From CALSMU01 sp963926405 (lineage in GTDB: Bacteria; Bacteroidota; Bacteroidia; Flavobacteriales_D; Parvicellaceae), in assembly GCA_963926405.1 (NCBI GenBank), contig CAWUXI010000013.1:1-53301 (forward strand): DNA of 53,301 bases. Reading direction: 5' to 3'. How positions within the stretch are numbered: position 1 is the stretch's first letter; every line of letters starts with the position of its first letter. This document shows, in pieces, positions 44,027 to 50,736 of the stretch. The notes below the pieces were generated by a model. That model worked only from the letters and a program-made list of their open reading frames with translations, was not told the origin of the DNA and did not search any database. Made by a program: the position numbers and the translations under genes.

Positions 44027-44031
44027 CACAA

Positions 44032-45660
44032 TTACATCATTCCGGGCATTCCGCCGCCCATTGAAGGCATTGAAGACATTCCTTCTTCTTCTTCGGTAAT
44101 AACACATTCAGTAGTCAATAACATTGCAGCAATAGAAGCAGCATTTTCCAAGGCAATTCTAGAAACTTTAGTTGGGTCTATAACTCCTGCTTTGAATAAA
44201 TCTTCATAGACGTCAGTTCTAGCATTATATCCAAAAGCTTTCTTTCCTTCTCTCACTTTCTGCACAATTACTGCACCTTCACCTCCAGCATTAGATACAA
44301 TCTGTCTTAAAGGCTCTTCAATAGCTCTCTTTACAATAGCAATACCTGTGTTTTCATCTTCGTTAGCTCCAGACTTGATGTCTAATGCATCACCAGCTCT
44401 AATAAACGCGACACCACCACCAGGGATAATTCCTTCTTCAACAGCAGCTCTTGTTGCAGCAAGTGCATCCTCAACTCTGTCTTTCTTTTCCTTCATTTCC
44501 ATTTCTGTAGCAGCACCAACATATAAAACAGCAACACCACCTGCTAACTTAGCTAAACGTTCTTGTAGTTTTTCTTTGTCGTATTCAGAAGTAGTGGTTT
44601 CTACTTGAGCTTTTATTTGATTCGTTCTAGCAACGATTTCTTTTTTAGAACCAGCTCCATTAATAATAGTTGTATTGTCTTTATCTATTTCAACTTTTTC
44701 GGCAGTACCTAAAAGATCAATGGTAGCATTCTCCATTTTGAATCCTCTTTCTTCAGATATAACAGTTCCACCAGTCAAAATAGCTATGTCTTCTAACATT
44801 GCTTTTCTTCGGTCTCCAAACCCAGGAGCTTTTACTGCAGCTATTTTTAACCCACCTTTTAGTCTGTTGATTACTAAAGTAGCTAATGCCTGACTATCTA
44901 CATCTTCAGCAATAATTAACAGAGCTCTTCCTGTTTGGGCCACTGGCTCAAGAATGGGAAGTAACTCATTGATATTAGAAATCTTTTTATCATGAATAAG
45001 GATATATGGATTTTCTAAATCAACAATCATTTTTTCTGCATTCGTAACAAAATATGGAGATAAATATCCTCTGTCAAATTGCATTCCTTCTACTGTAACT
45101 ACTTCTGTTTCGGTTCCTTTAGCTTCTTCTACAGTAATGACGCCGTCATTACCAACAACTTTCATTGCTTTAGCAATAAGAGATCCTATTGCTTCATCAT
45201 TGTTTGCAGAAATAGAAGCAACTTGTTTAATTAACGCATTGTTATTTCCAACCTCTTTAGAGAGCTTTTTTAATTCAGCAACAACTGTTAAAACAGCTTT
45301 GTCTATACCTCTTTTTAAATCCATTGGGTTTGCCCCAGCAGCAACATTCTTCAGTCCTCCACTTATGATTGCTTGAGCAAGTACGGTTGCTGTTGTTGTT
45401 CCGTCTCCAGCAATATCGTTGGTTTTAGAAGCAACTTCTTTAACCATTTGAGCTCCCATATTTTCGACAGGATCTTTCAATTCTATTTCTTTGGCAACCG
45501 TCACGCCATCTTTAGTGATATGTGGAGCGCCATATTTTTTGTCGATTACAACATTTCTTCCTTTCGGTCCTAATGTTACTTTAACTGCATTTGCCAATGC
45601 GTCAACGCCTTTTTTTAGTCTATCTCTAGCGTCTATATCGAATACTATTTCTTTAGCCAT
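44032..45660 (-). CDS. groL: chaperonin GroEL (Hsp60)
   Basis: 542 aa, full length. It folds proteins inside a double ring with GroES. Visible: VTLGPKGRNVVIDKKYGAPHITKDGVTVAKE, the ATP-site GDGTTTATVLAQAI, EDVDSQALATLVIN, AAVEEGIIPGGGVAF and the GGM-rich tail (SMGGGMPGMM). ATG at 45660, 7 bp after groES. Confidence 0.98.
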   Translation of the reverse strand: MAKEIVFDIDARDRLKKGVDALANAVKVTLGPKGRNVVIDKKYGAPHITKDGVTVAKEIELKDPVENMGAQMVKEVASKTNDIAGDGTTTATVLAQAIISGGLKNVAAGANPMDLKRGIDKAVLTVVAELKKLSKEVGNNNALIKQVASISANNDEAIGSLIAKAMKVVGNDGVITVEEAKGTETEVVTVEGMQFDRGYLSPYFVTNAEKMIVDLENPYILIHDKKISNINELLPILEPVAQTGRALLIIAEDVDSQALATLVINRLKGGLKIAAVKAPGFGDRRKAMLEDIAILTGGTVISEERGFKMENATIDLLGTAEKVEIDKDNTTIINGAGSKKEIVARTNQIKAQVETTTSEYDKEKLQERLAKLAGGVAVLYVGAATEMEMKEKKDRVEDALAATRAAVEEGIIPGGGVAFIRAGDALDIKSGANEDENTGIAIVKRAIEEPLRQIVSNAGGEGAVIVQKVREGKKAFGYNARTDVYEDLFKAGVIDPTKVSRIALENAASIAAMLLTTECVITEEEEGMSSMPSMGGGMPGMM

Positions 45661-45667
45661 GTTGTAA

Positions 45668-45940
45668 TTATTTTACAATTAATAAAATTTCTTCTTCCTT
45701 CATGATAAGATATTCCTTTCCGTCTATCTTAACTTCAGTGCCACTATATTGTCCGTATAAAACCATGTCGCCAGTTTTAACAGTGAATTTGTGGTCTCCA
45801 CTTCCTGTTGTTATTACAGTGCCTCTTTTAGGTTTCTCTTTAGCAGTGTCTGGTATGATAATCCCAGCAGCAGTTCTTTCTTCTGCAGCAGCAGGCTCAA
45901 TCAAAACTCTTTCTCCTATTGTTTTAGCTTTTATTCCCAT
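45668..45940 (-). CDS. groS: co-chaperonin GroES (Hsp10)
   Basis: 90 aa. Lid of the GroEL chamber. VLIEPAAAEERTAAGIIIPDTAKEKP contains the mobile loop that binds GroEL; VLYGQYSGTEVKIDGKEYLIMKEEEIL is the conserved C-terminal strand set. It heads the groES-groEL operon; no CIRCE-type element precedes it, but a dyad does (45987-46012). Confidence 0.97.
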   Translation of the reverse strand: MGIKAKTIGERVLIEPAAAEERTAAGIIIPDTAKEKPKRGTVITTGSGDHKFTVKTGDMVLYGQYSGTEVKIDGKEYLIMKEEEILLIVK

Positions 45941-45986
45941 TGTATATTGTTTTTCAAATGTTAATTTCTAATTATTCTCGGTAAGT

Positions 45987-46012
45987 CATATTTTATGCCA
46001 AGGCAAAATATG
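45987..46012. promoter_or_regulatory. dyad upstream of groES, candidate stress operator
   Basis: CATATTTT-at-GCC-aa-GGC-AAAATATG: outer 8-bp arms (45987-45994, 46005-46012) and inner GCC/GGC with a two-base bulge, centred about 60 bp before the groES ATG. It overlaps the most likely promoter region. It is not the CIRCE sequence bound by HrcA. Confidence 0.45.
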
Positions 46013-46054
46013 TATGGCATTTAAGCCACAATGTCAATAAAAAGTTTTTTGCAT

Positions 46055-46092
46055 AAAAAATGTCAGCCTGAAATGACAGACTGACATTTTTT
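46055..46092 (-). terminator. intrinsic terminator of the miaB-secG operon
   Basis: AAAAAATGTCAG (46055-46066) pairs perfectly with CTGACATTTTTT (46081-46092); the minus-strand transcript ends in T6. It starts 15 bp after the secG stop and separates this operon from groES. Confidence 0.85.
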
Positions 46093-46107
46093 ATATTACT
46101 AATATTG

Positions 46108-46425
46108 TTATTCAGGCTTTGGAGTCAGTGGTCCTTGTAAATTCATATTCATAGGTGATGGCTCTTGCGCTTTAATGTTCGTTTTAATAGAAGTTGCAGA
46201 TGTTCCAGGTCCCAGCATAGCTGAGGCAAGACTTAGTACTACAACCGTACCTGCTAATGTCCAGGTTGCTTTTTCAATTGTTTCTGTAGATTGAGCGGCT
46301 CCACCTAATTGGTTTGTACTTCCGAAACTTGAGTCTAATCCTCCTCCTTTCGAGTTTTGTACAAGCACCACTAGTATTAATAAAATGGAAGCGGCTATGA
46401 TTAAAACTGTAATTATTGTAGGCAT
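46108..46425 (-). CDS. secG: protein translocase subunit SecG
   Basis: 105 aa. Two membrane helices (about 4-22 and 55-72) flank the conserved loop VLVQNSKGGGLDSSFGSTNQLGGA, the SecG signature. Part of the SecYEG channel. The tail is Pro/Asn-rich (EPSPMNMNLQGPLTPKPE). It lies 16 bp after the preceding gene and ends the operon. Confidence 0.93.
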   Translation of the reverse strand: MPTIITVLIIAASILLILVVLVQNSKGGGLDSSFGSTNQLGGAAQSTETIEKATWTLAGTVVVLSLASAMLGPGTSATSIKTNIKAQEPSPMNMNLQGPLTPKPE

Positions 46426-46441
46426 ATTAATCTATTTTATT

Positions 46442-47269
46442 TTATTTTTCTTTTAAAAACCTAATTCGGCTTGCAAAGAAAGTCTTTTTTTCTGGATTAT
46501 CAAGCATCAACCTTTCATAAATTCTAATTGCCTTTTCAAAATTACCTTGAGAAGCATAAACTTTTGCCAAAGTTTCCGTAACAAATTCTTCATTGTCAAC
46601 TAAGCTAATCTTAGCTAAATTAGTTGGCGAGAAAAAGTCCTTCTTATTTACCTTATTATCATCGACTTCTAAAAACCCTTCAACTAAACTGGAGATGTCT
46701 TTTCTTTTCTTAAAACTGGAGTTACCGATTGAAAACCAATCTGTAAACTCAGATTTTGGTTCCTGTTCAGAACTAGTAGGGCCCATGGGAGCTTCATTCT
46801 GTGGGGTTGTTAATTCTTCTAATGGAGGGATAATGCCCGAAACATCCAAGTGCATGCTAGAGTTAATAGCTTCTATTAAGATGTTTTTCTCTAATTCATC
46901 TATTTTTTTTCCTGAGTGAAGGTCAGGCTTTGGCTGTGTTTTAGTTAAGTCTGATGAATGCTCTAAATCTGTTTTTTCTATTCCCTGAGTTTTGGTTTGA
47001 ATGTCAATTTCAATCTTATCAATTATCTTTTTAAGCTTTGGTTGATGTATAATCTGATACAACTTTTTTCTGTTCGCGTTTACAATAGCCGTTTTTTTAA
47101 GTTGCTCCTCAAAAAAGATACTATCGCAATTGTGTAAAGCTTTGGCATAAAGTGTTTGAAGGATACCCGAATAGGGGTAATCTTCGCTTAGTTTTTTCAA
47201 GTCCGAAAAATCACTCTCTCCCAGAAGCTCTGGATGATCAATATGTTTTATGATTTGTGTTTTGTTCAA
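46442..47269 (-). CDS. conserved Bacteroidota protein with TPR-like C-terminus, function unknown
   Basis: 275 aa, no signal peptide or membrane helix. The N-terminal part (IIKHIDHPELLGESDFSDLKKLSEDYPYSGILQTLYAKAL) and the end (VTETLAKVYASQGNFEKAIRIYERLMLDNPEKKTFFASRI) read like tetratricopeptide helices; the middle is polar and probably disordered. The start is probably TTG at 47269, since a stop codon lies two codons upstream and no ATG follows near the conserved N-terminus. The position between lptE and secG hints at a link with envelope assembly. Confidence 0.75.
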   Translation of the reverse strand: MNKTQIIKHIDHPELLGESDFSDLKKLSEDYPYSGILQTLYAKALHNCDSIFFEEQLKKTAIVNANRKKLYQIIHQPKLKKIIDKIEIDIQTKTQGIEKTDLEHSSDLTKTQPKPDLHSGKKIDELEKNILIEAINSSMHLDVSGIIPPLEELTTPQNEAPMGPTSSEQEPKSEFTDWFSIGNSSFKKRKDISSLVEGFLEVDDNKVNKKDFFSPTNLAKISLVDNEEFVTETLAKVYASQGNFEKAIRIYERLMLDNPEKKTFFASRIRFLKEK

Positions 47270-47292
47270 AATCTAATGTAATAATAAAAATC

Positions 47293-47826
47293 TTACCAAT
47301 CTCCTCCAAATGCTTTGTCGTAAACATTCTGTATCAATTGATAATTTAATTCTTTAATTAATTCTTCTTCAATTGCGCTAAAGTTAGCTGTAGCACTATA
47401 ATCAACATAGGCTGAAAAAAGTATGTTATTAAAGCCCAGACTGTCAATCTTAGAATACGAATGGCTTACATTAACGCTCATTGTAAGCCTGTTTTGTGCA
47501 GCAGTTTCACTTCCTGCTTGTATTGCAAGTGGAGAAATTCGATAACCACTAATAAAGCCTTCAAAAAGTAGATCTCCATTTTTTGCCACAAGCTCTAAAG
47601 GGGTTTGAGAAAGCATAATGTCTCTAAGTCCTTCGGTAAATGCAGTGCTAACCGTAGAGCTTCCGAGAGGAGATTTGTTCTCGAAAAAGTCAACCTGAAT
47701 AGTTTTTCCTGGGATTTCTTTATCGTTCCCTGCCCCCCCTGGTTTCATAGATAATCGAGGCAAAGCACATCCGATTAAGAACAGTAATATAAAAAAGATA
47801 AATATGTTTTTACTTTTTGATATCAT
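47293..47826 (-). CDS. lptE: LPS-assembly lipoprotein LptE
   Basis: 177 aa. Lipoprotein signal peptide with lipobox LFLIGC (C20). The body has ENKSPLGSSTVSTAFTEGLRDIML and FEGFISGYRISPLAIQ, as in the Bacteroidota LptE family. It plugs LptD and helps deliver LPS to the outer surface. It overlaps the upstream sigma-54 activator gene by 17 bp and is followed by the TPR-like gene. Confidence 0.87.
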   Translation of the reverse strand: MISKSKNIFIFFILLFLIGCALPRLSMKPGGAGNDKEIPGKTIQVDFFENKSPLGSSTVSTAFTEGLRDIMLSQTPLELVAKNGDLLFEGFISGYRISPLAIQAGSETAAQNRLTMSVNVSHSYSKIDSLGFNNILFSAYVDYSATANFSAIEEELIKELNYQLIQNVYDKAFGGDW

Positions 47827-49066
47827 ATTCTTTAATTTTCCTATAAAGAGTTCTCTCGGAAATACCTAATTCCTTAGCAGCGTATTTCCTTTTATTGTTA
47901 TGTTTTATAAGTGCTTTTTGGATTAATTCAATCTCCCTTTCTCCCAAAGATAATGATTCTTCTATTTCAATATGATCTTCTATTGGTTCCTGATAGCCGT
48001 AGCTATCATCTATAGTGGGTTGTTGATCTGTAAAATTGTTTTGGCTTTCGCCGGGGTGAGCAAATCCTTTATTATCTTGAACGTCGCTCTTGTATTTTGA
48101 GATAATTGCAGATTTTTCATTTGTCGATAAATCAGATTTGTTTTGCAATAACCCTGCAATTATTTTTTTCATCTCCGTTACATCACGGCGCATATCAAAA
48201 AGGACCTTGTATAAAATTTCTCGATCTGATAAGTCACCTTTGCCGGAGGTCCTGTCATCTATAACCATGGGTAAGTTGGATCCGGTATCTTTCGGTAAAT
48301 ATTTAAGCAGAATTTCAGGTGTAATAATCCTTTCTTTTTCAATTACAGAAATTTGTTCCGTAATGTTCTTTAACTGTCTAATGTTACCAGGCCATCTATA
48401 ATTATCAATCATTTTAATCGACTCATCTGATAATCTTATTGCAGGCATTCTATATTTGTCTGCGAAATCTGCCGCAAACTTTCGAAAGATGAGATGAATA
48501 TCATCATTTCTTTCTCGCAGTGGAGGCAAAGAAATTGGAATCGTACTTAATCTGTAGTAAAGATCTTCTCTAAATTTTCCTTTTTTTATTGCTTCCGGGA
48601 TGTTAACATTTGTTGCAGCGATTATTCTGACGTTGGTTTTTATAACTTTAGATGAACCAACTTTTAAAAATTCTCCTGTTTCTAATACTCTTAATAATCG
48701 GACTTGCGTCTGCAAAGGAAGCTCCGCTACTTCGTCTAAAAATATGGTTCCACCATCTGCAACTTCAAAATATCCCTTTCTGGCAGATTGGGCACCAGTG
48801 AAGGACCCTTTCTCGTGTCCGAATAGTTCAGAGTCAATGGTTCCTTCTGGAATAGCGCCACAGTTTACGGCAATGTATTCATTGTGCTTTCGAGAGCTAT
48901 AACCATGAATTATTTGAGGTATGATTTCTTTACCTACGCCACTCTCTCCAATTACTAAAACAGAGATGTCCGTAGGAGCTACTTGAGTAGCAACTTCCAC
49001 AGCCCTATTAAGGCCTGACGAGTTTCCTATAATCCCAAATCTTTGTTTTACTTGTTGTACGCTCAT
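47810..49066 (-). CDS. sigma-54-dependent transcriptional activator (no receiver domain)
   Basis: 418 aa. The AAA+ domain starts almost at the N-terminus: Walker A GESGVGKE (40-47), loop GSFTGA (87-92, usually GAFTGA), Walker B GGTIFLDEVAEL (105-116), and arginine finger region REDLYYRLSTIPI with PLRERNDD. A spacer with acidic/polar sequence follows, then a Fis-type HTH at the end (KRKYAAKELGISERTLYRKIKEY). It lacks a sensory domain, so activity may be set by expression or a partner. It should activate RpoN promoters; targets are not visible here. Confidence 0.92.
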   Translation of the reverse strand: MSVQQVKQRFGIIGNSSGLNRAVEVATQVAPTDISVLVIGESGVGKEIIPQIIHGYSSRKHNEYIAVNCGAIPEGTIDSELFGHEKGSFTGAQSARKGYFEVADGGTIFLDEVAELPLQTQVRLLRVLETGEFLKVGSSKVIKTNVRIIAATNVNIPEAIKKGKFREDLYYRLSTIPISLPPLRERNDDIHLIFRKFAADFADKYRMPAIRLSDESIKMIDNYRWPGNIRQLKNITEQISVIEKERIITPEILLKYLPKDTGSNLPMVIDDRTSGKGDLSDREILYKVLFDMRRDVTEMKKIIAGLLQNKSDLSTNEKSAIISKYKSDVQDNKGFAHPGESQNNFTDQQPTIDDSYGYQEPIEDHIEIEESLSLGEREIELIQKALIKHNNKRKYAAKELGISERTLYRKIKEYDIKK

Positions 49067-49076
49067 TTTTCTGGAT

Positions 49077-50501
49077 TTAGGCTTTTACAATTCTTCCTTT
49101 TAATGTTAAAGTAGTGCATTCTTCTACTAGCACGTTTACATACTCGCCGATATTGTAATCTTCTCTTGGAAAAACAATGGTAGAGTTATAAGTATTTCTT
49201 CCACTGAACATCTTATCTGATTTTTTAGAAACTCTTTCTATTAGAACTTCATAAACTTGCCCTATTGCTTTAGTGTTGTAATCTAGTTGGTATTTATGTT
49301 GCAGTTTAATCACTTCAGCTAATCTTCTTTTTTTGATTTCCAGAGAGACATCATCTTGATATTTTCTTTCAGCTAATGTTTTAGGACGTTCTGAATAGAA
49401 ATACATAAAAGCAAAAGAAAATTTCACATTCTCTATTAAGCTCAAAGTTTCTTGATGCTGTTCTTCTGTTTCACCACAAAACCCAGTAATGATATCTGTA
49501 GAGATTGTAGCTCCAGGCAGTATAGTGTGAATAGCTTTTATTCTATCTAAATACCATTCACGCGAATATCCACGGTTCATTTTTTTAAGTATATCTGAAT
49601 TTCCAGATTGCACAGGGAGATGGATGTAGTCACAAATATTTTGGTATTTCGCCATTGTATGCAGCACATCATCCGTCATGTCTTTTGGATGTGAAGTGGA
49701 ATATCTAATTCTCAACTTGGGGGATATTTTAGCTACCATTTCAAGTAGTTCTCCAAAATTTGTTGTTGGGATAGATTCATCCTGAATTTCTCCTTTTTTA
49801 GAAATATTCCAGCGATAACTATTTACATTTTGACCTAATAAAGTTACTTCTCTGTAACCATTTTCGAATAATTCTCTTGATTCAGCAACAATAGAAAGAG
49901 GATTTCTACTTCTTTCTCGACCTCTTGTAAACGGAACAACGCAAAATGAACACATATTGTCACATCCTCGGGTGATAGAGACAAATGCTGATACTCCACC
50001 TTTAGCAAGCCTTACGGGGCTAATGTCAGCATAAGTTTCATCTCTAGAAAGCAATACGTTAACACCTTTTTGACCTCCTTCAACTTGTTTAATTAAATTG
50101 GGTAAATCTCTGTAAGAGTCAGGGCCTGCTACTAAATCAACTAGTTTTTCTTCATCTAGTAAATCTTTTTTTAACCGTTCAGCCATGCAACCAAGAACTC
50201 CGATTATTAATTCAGGCTGTGAGTTTTTTCTTGTTTTGAAAGCTCTTAAGCGAGTTCGAACAGATTGTTCTGCCTTGTCCCTTATAGAGCATGTGTTAAT
50301 CATAATAACGTCCGCTTCTGCTTCGTTCATCGTTGTGGTATAACCAGCTCCTTGAAGGATTGAGGCAACCACTTCACTGTCTGCAAAATTCATTGCACAA
50401 CCATAGCTTTCTAGGTATAATTTCCTTCCTGAGCTTTCAATTGGCGGACCCACCAGTGTAGGTTGCCCTTGAATTGTTTCGTCAATTATTTTTGAACTCA
50501 T
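49077..50501 (-). CDS. miaB: tRNA-2-methylthio-N6-isopentenyladenosine synthase MiaB
   Basis: 474 aa. Radical-SAM methylthiotransferase acting on i6A37 of tRNAs. N-terminal cluster cysteines in YGCAMN, INTCSIRDKAE and LGCMAE; radical-SAM CxxxCxxC in TRGCDNMCSFCVVPFTRGRE; C-terminal TRAM domain. It is the first gene of miaB-sigma54 activator-lptE-unknown-secG, with a strong promoter 26 bp before its ATG. Confidence 0.96.
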   Translation of the reverse strand: MSSKIIDETIQGQPTLVGPPIESSGRKLYLESYGCAMNFADSEVVASILQGAGYTTTMNEAEADVIMINTCSIRDKAEQSVRTRLRAFKTRKNSQPELIIGVLGCMAERLKKDLLDEEKLVDLVAGPDSYRDLPNLIKQVEGGQKGVNVLLSRDETYADISPVRLAKGGVSAFVSITRGCDNMCSFCVVPFTRGRERSRNPLSIVAESRELFENGYREVTLLGQNVNSYRWNISKKGEIQDESIPTTNFGELLEMVAKISPKLRIRYSTSHPKDMTDDVLHTMAKYQNICDYIHLPVQSGNSDILKKMNRGYSREWYLDRIKAIHTILPGATISTDIITGFCGETEEQHQETLSLIENVKFSFAFMYFYSERPKTLAERKYQDDVSLEIKKRRLAEVIKLQHKYQLDYNTKAIGQVYEVLIERVSKKSDKMFSGRNTYNSTIVFPREDYNIGEYVNVLVEECTTLTLKGRIVKA

Positions 50502-50526
50502 CTATCTTCTTGAAGTCTTTAGTTTG

Positions 50527-50556
50527 CAAAGGTATTTAAAATAGGGTGCGTGACAA
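50527..50556 (-). promoter_or_regulatory. promoter of the miaB-secG operon
   Basis: Minus strand: TTG (50556-50554), exactly 19 bp, then TACCTTTG (50534-50527), an exact -7 match. The predicted leader is about 20 nt. Among the best promoter matches in the window. Confidence 0.7.
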
Positions 50557-50662
50557 AATGTCATTCAATACTTTTATTTTTTCTAACATTTTTTTTTTCA
50601 AATATTTTTTTTTCAAAAACTATATTATATTATAATATATATATATGTTTCAAAACTTTTAT

Positions 50663-50694
50663 TTGGTAGAGTGCATTATTATTTCATTTATTTG
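50663..50694 (+). promoter_or_regulatory. candidate topA promoter
   Basis: TTG (50663-50665), 21 bp, then TTTATTTG (50687-50694), one base off the -7 consensus. It leaves a leader of about 35 nt. An extremely AT-rich tract (about 50577-50660) lies upstream and could act as an UP-like or bent element. Confidence 0.4.
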
Positions 50695-50736
50695 CACAAT
50701 CGAATTTGAAAACACATCTGTAAAAACAAATACAAA

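Larger units (their letters stand above)
43573..44031. other. intergenic region between the glycan operon and groEL
   Basis: 459 bp without an ORF. From left to right: AT-rich leader of the asparaginase gene (43573-43680, no convincing promoter), a small hairpin AAGTTT-TCGG-AAACTT (43681-43696), the terminator-like hairpins at 43807-43828 and 43888-43918, and a GTCTT-rich repeat at 43983-44026 next to the groEL stop. Confidence 0.6.

Noticed and set aside
44348..45573. Several plus-strand frames within groEL
   Set aside because: All are antisense shadows of a highly conserved gene and show no family motifs.
45941..46054. CIRCE element for HrcA before groES
   Set aside because: No TTAGCACTC-N9-GAGTGCTAA-like sequence is present; only the different dyad at 45987-46012.
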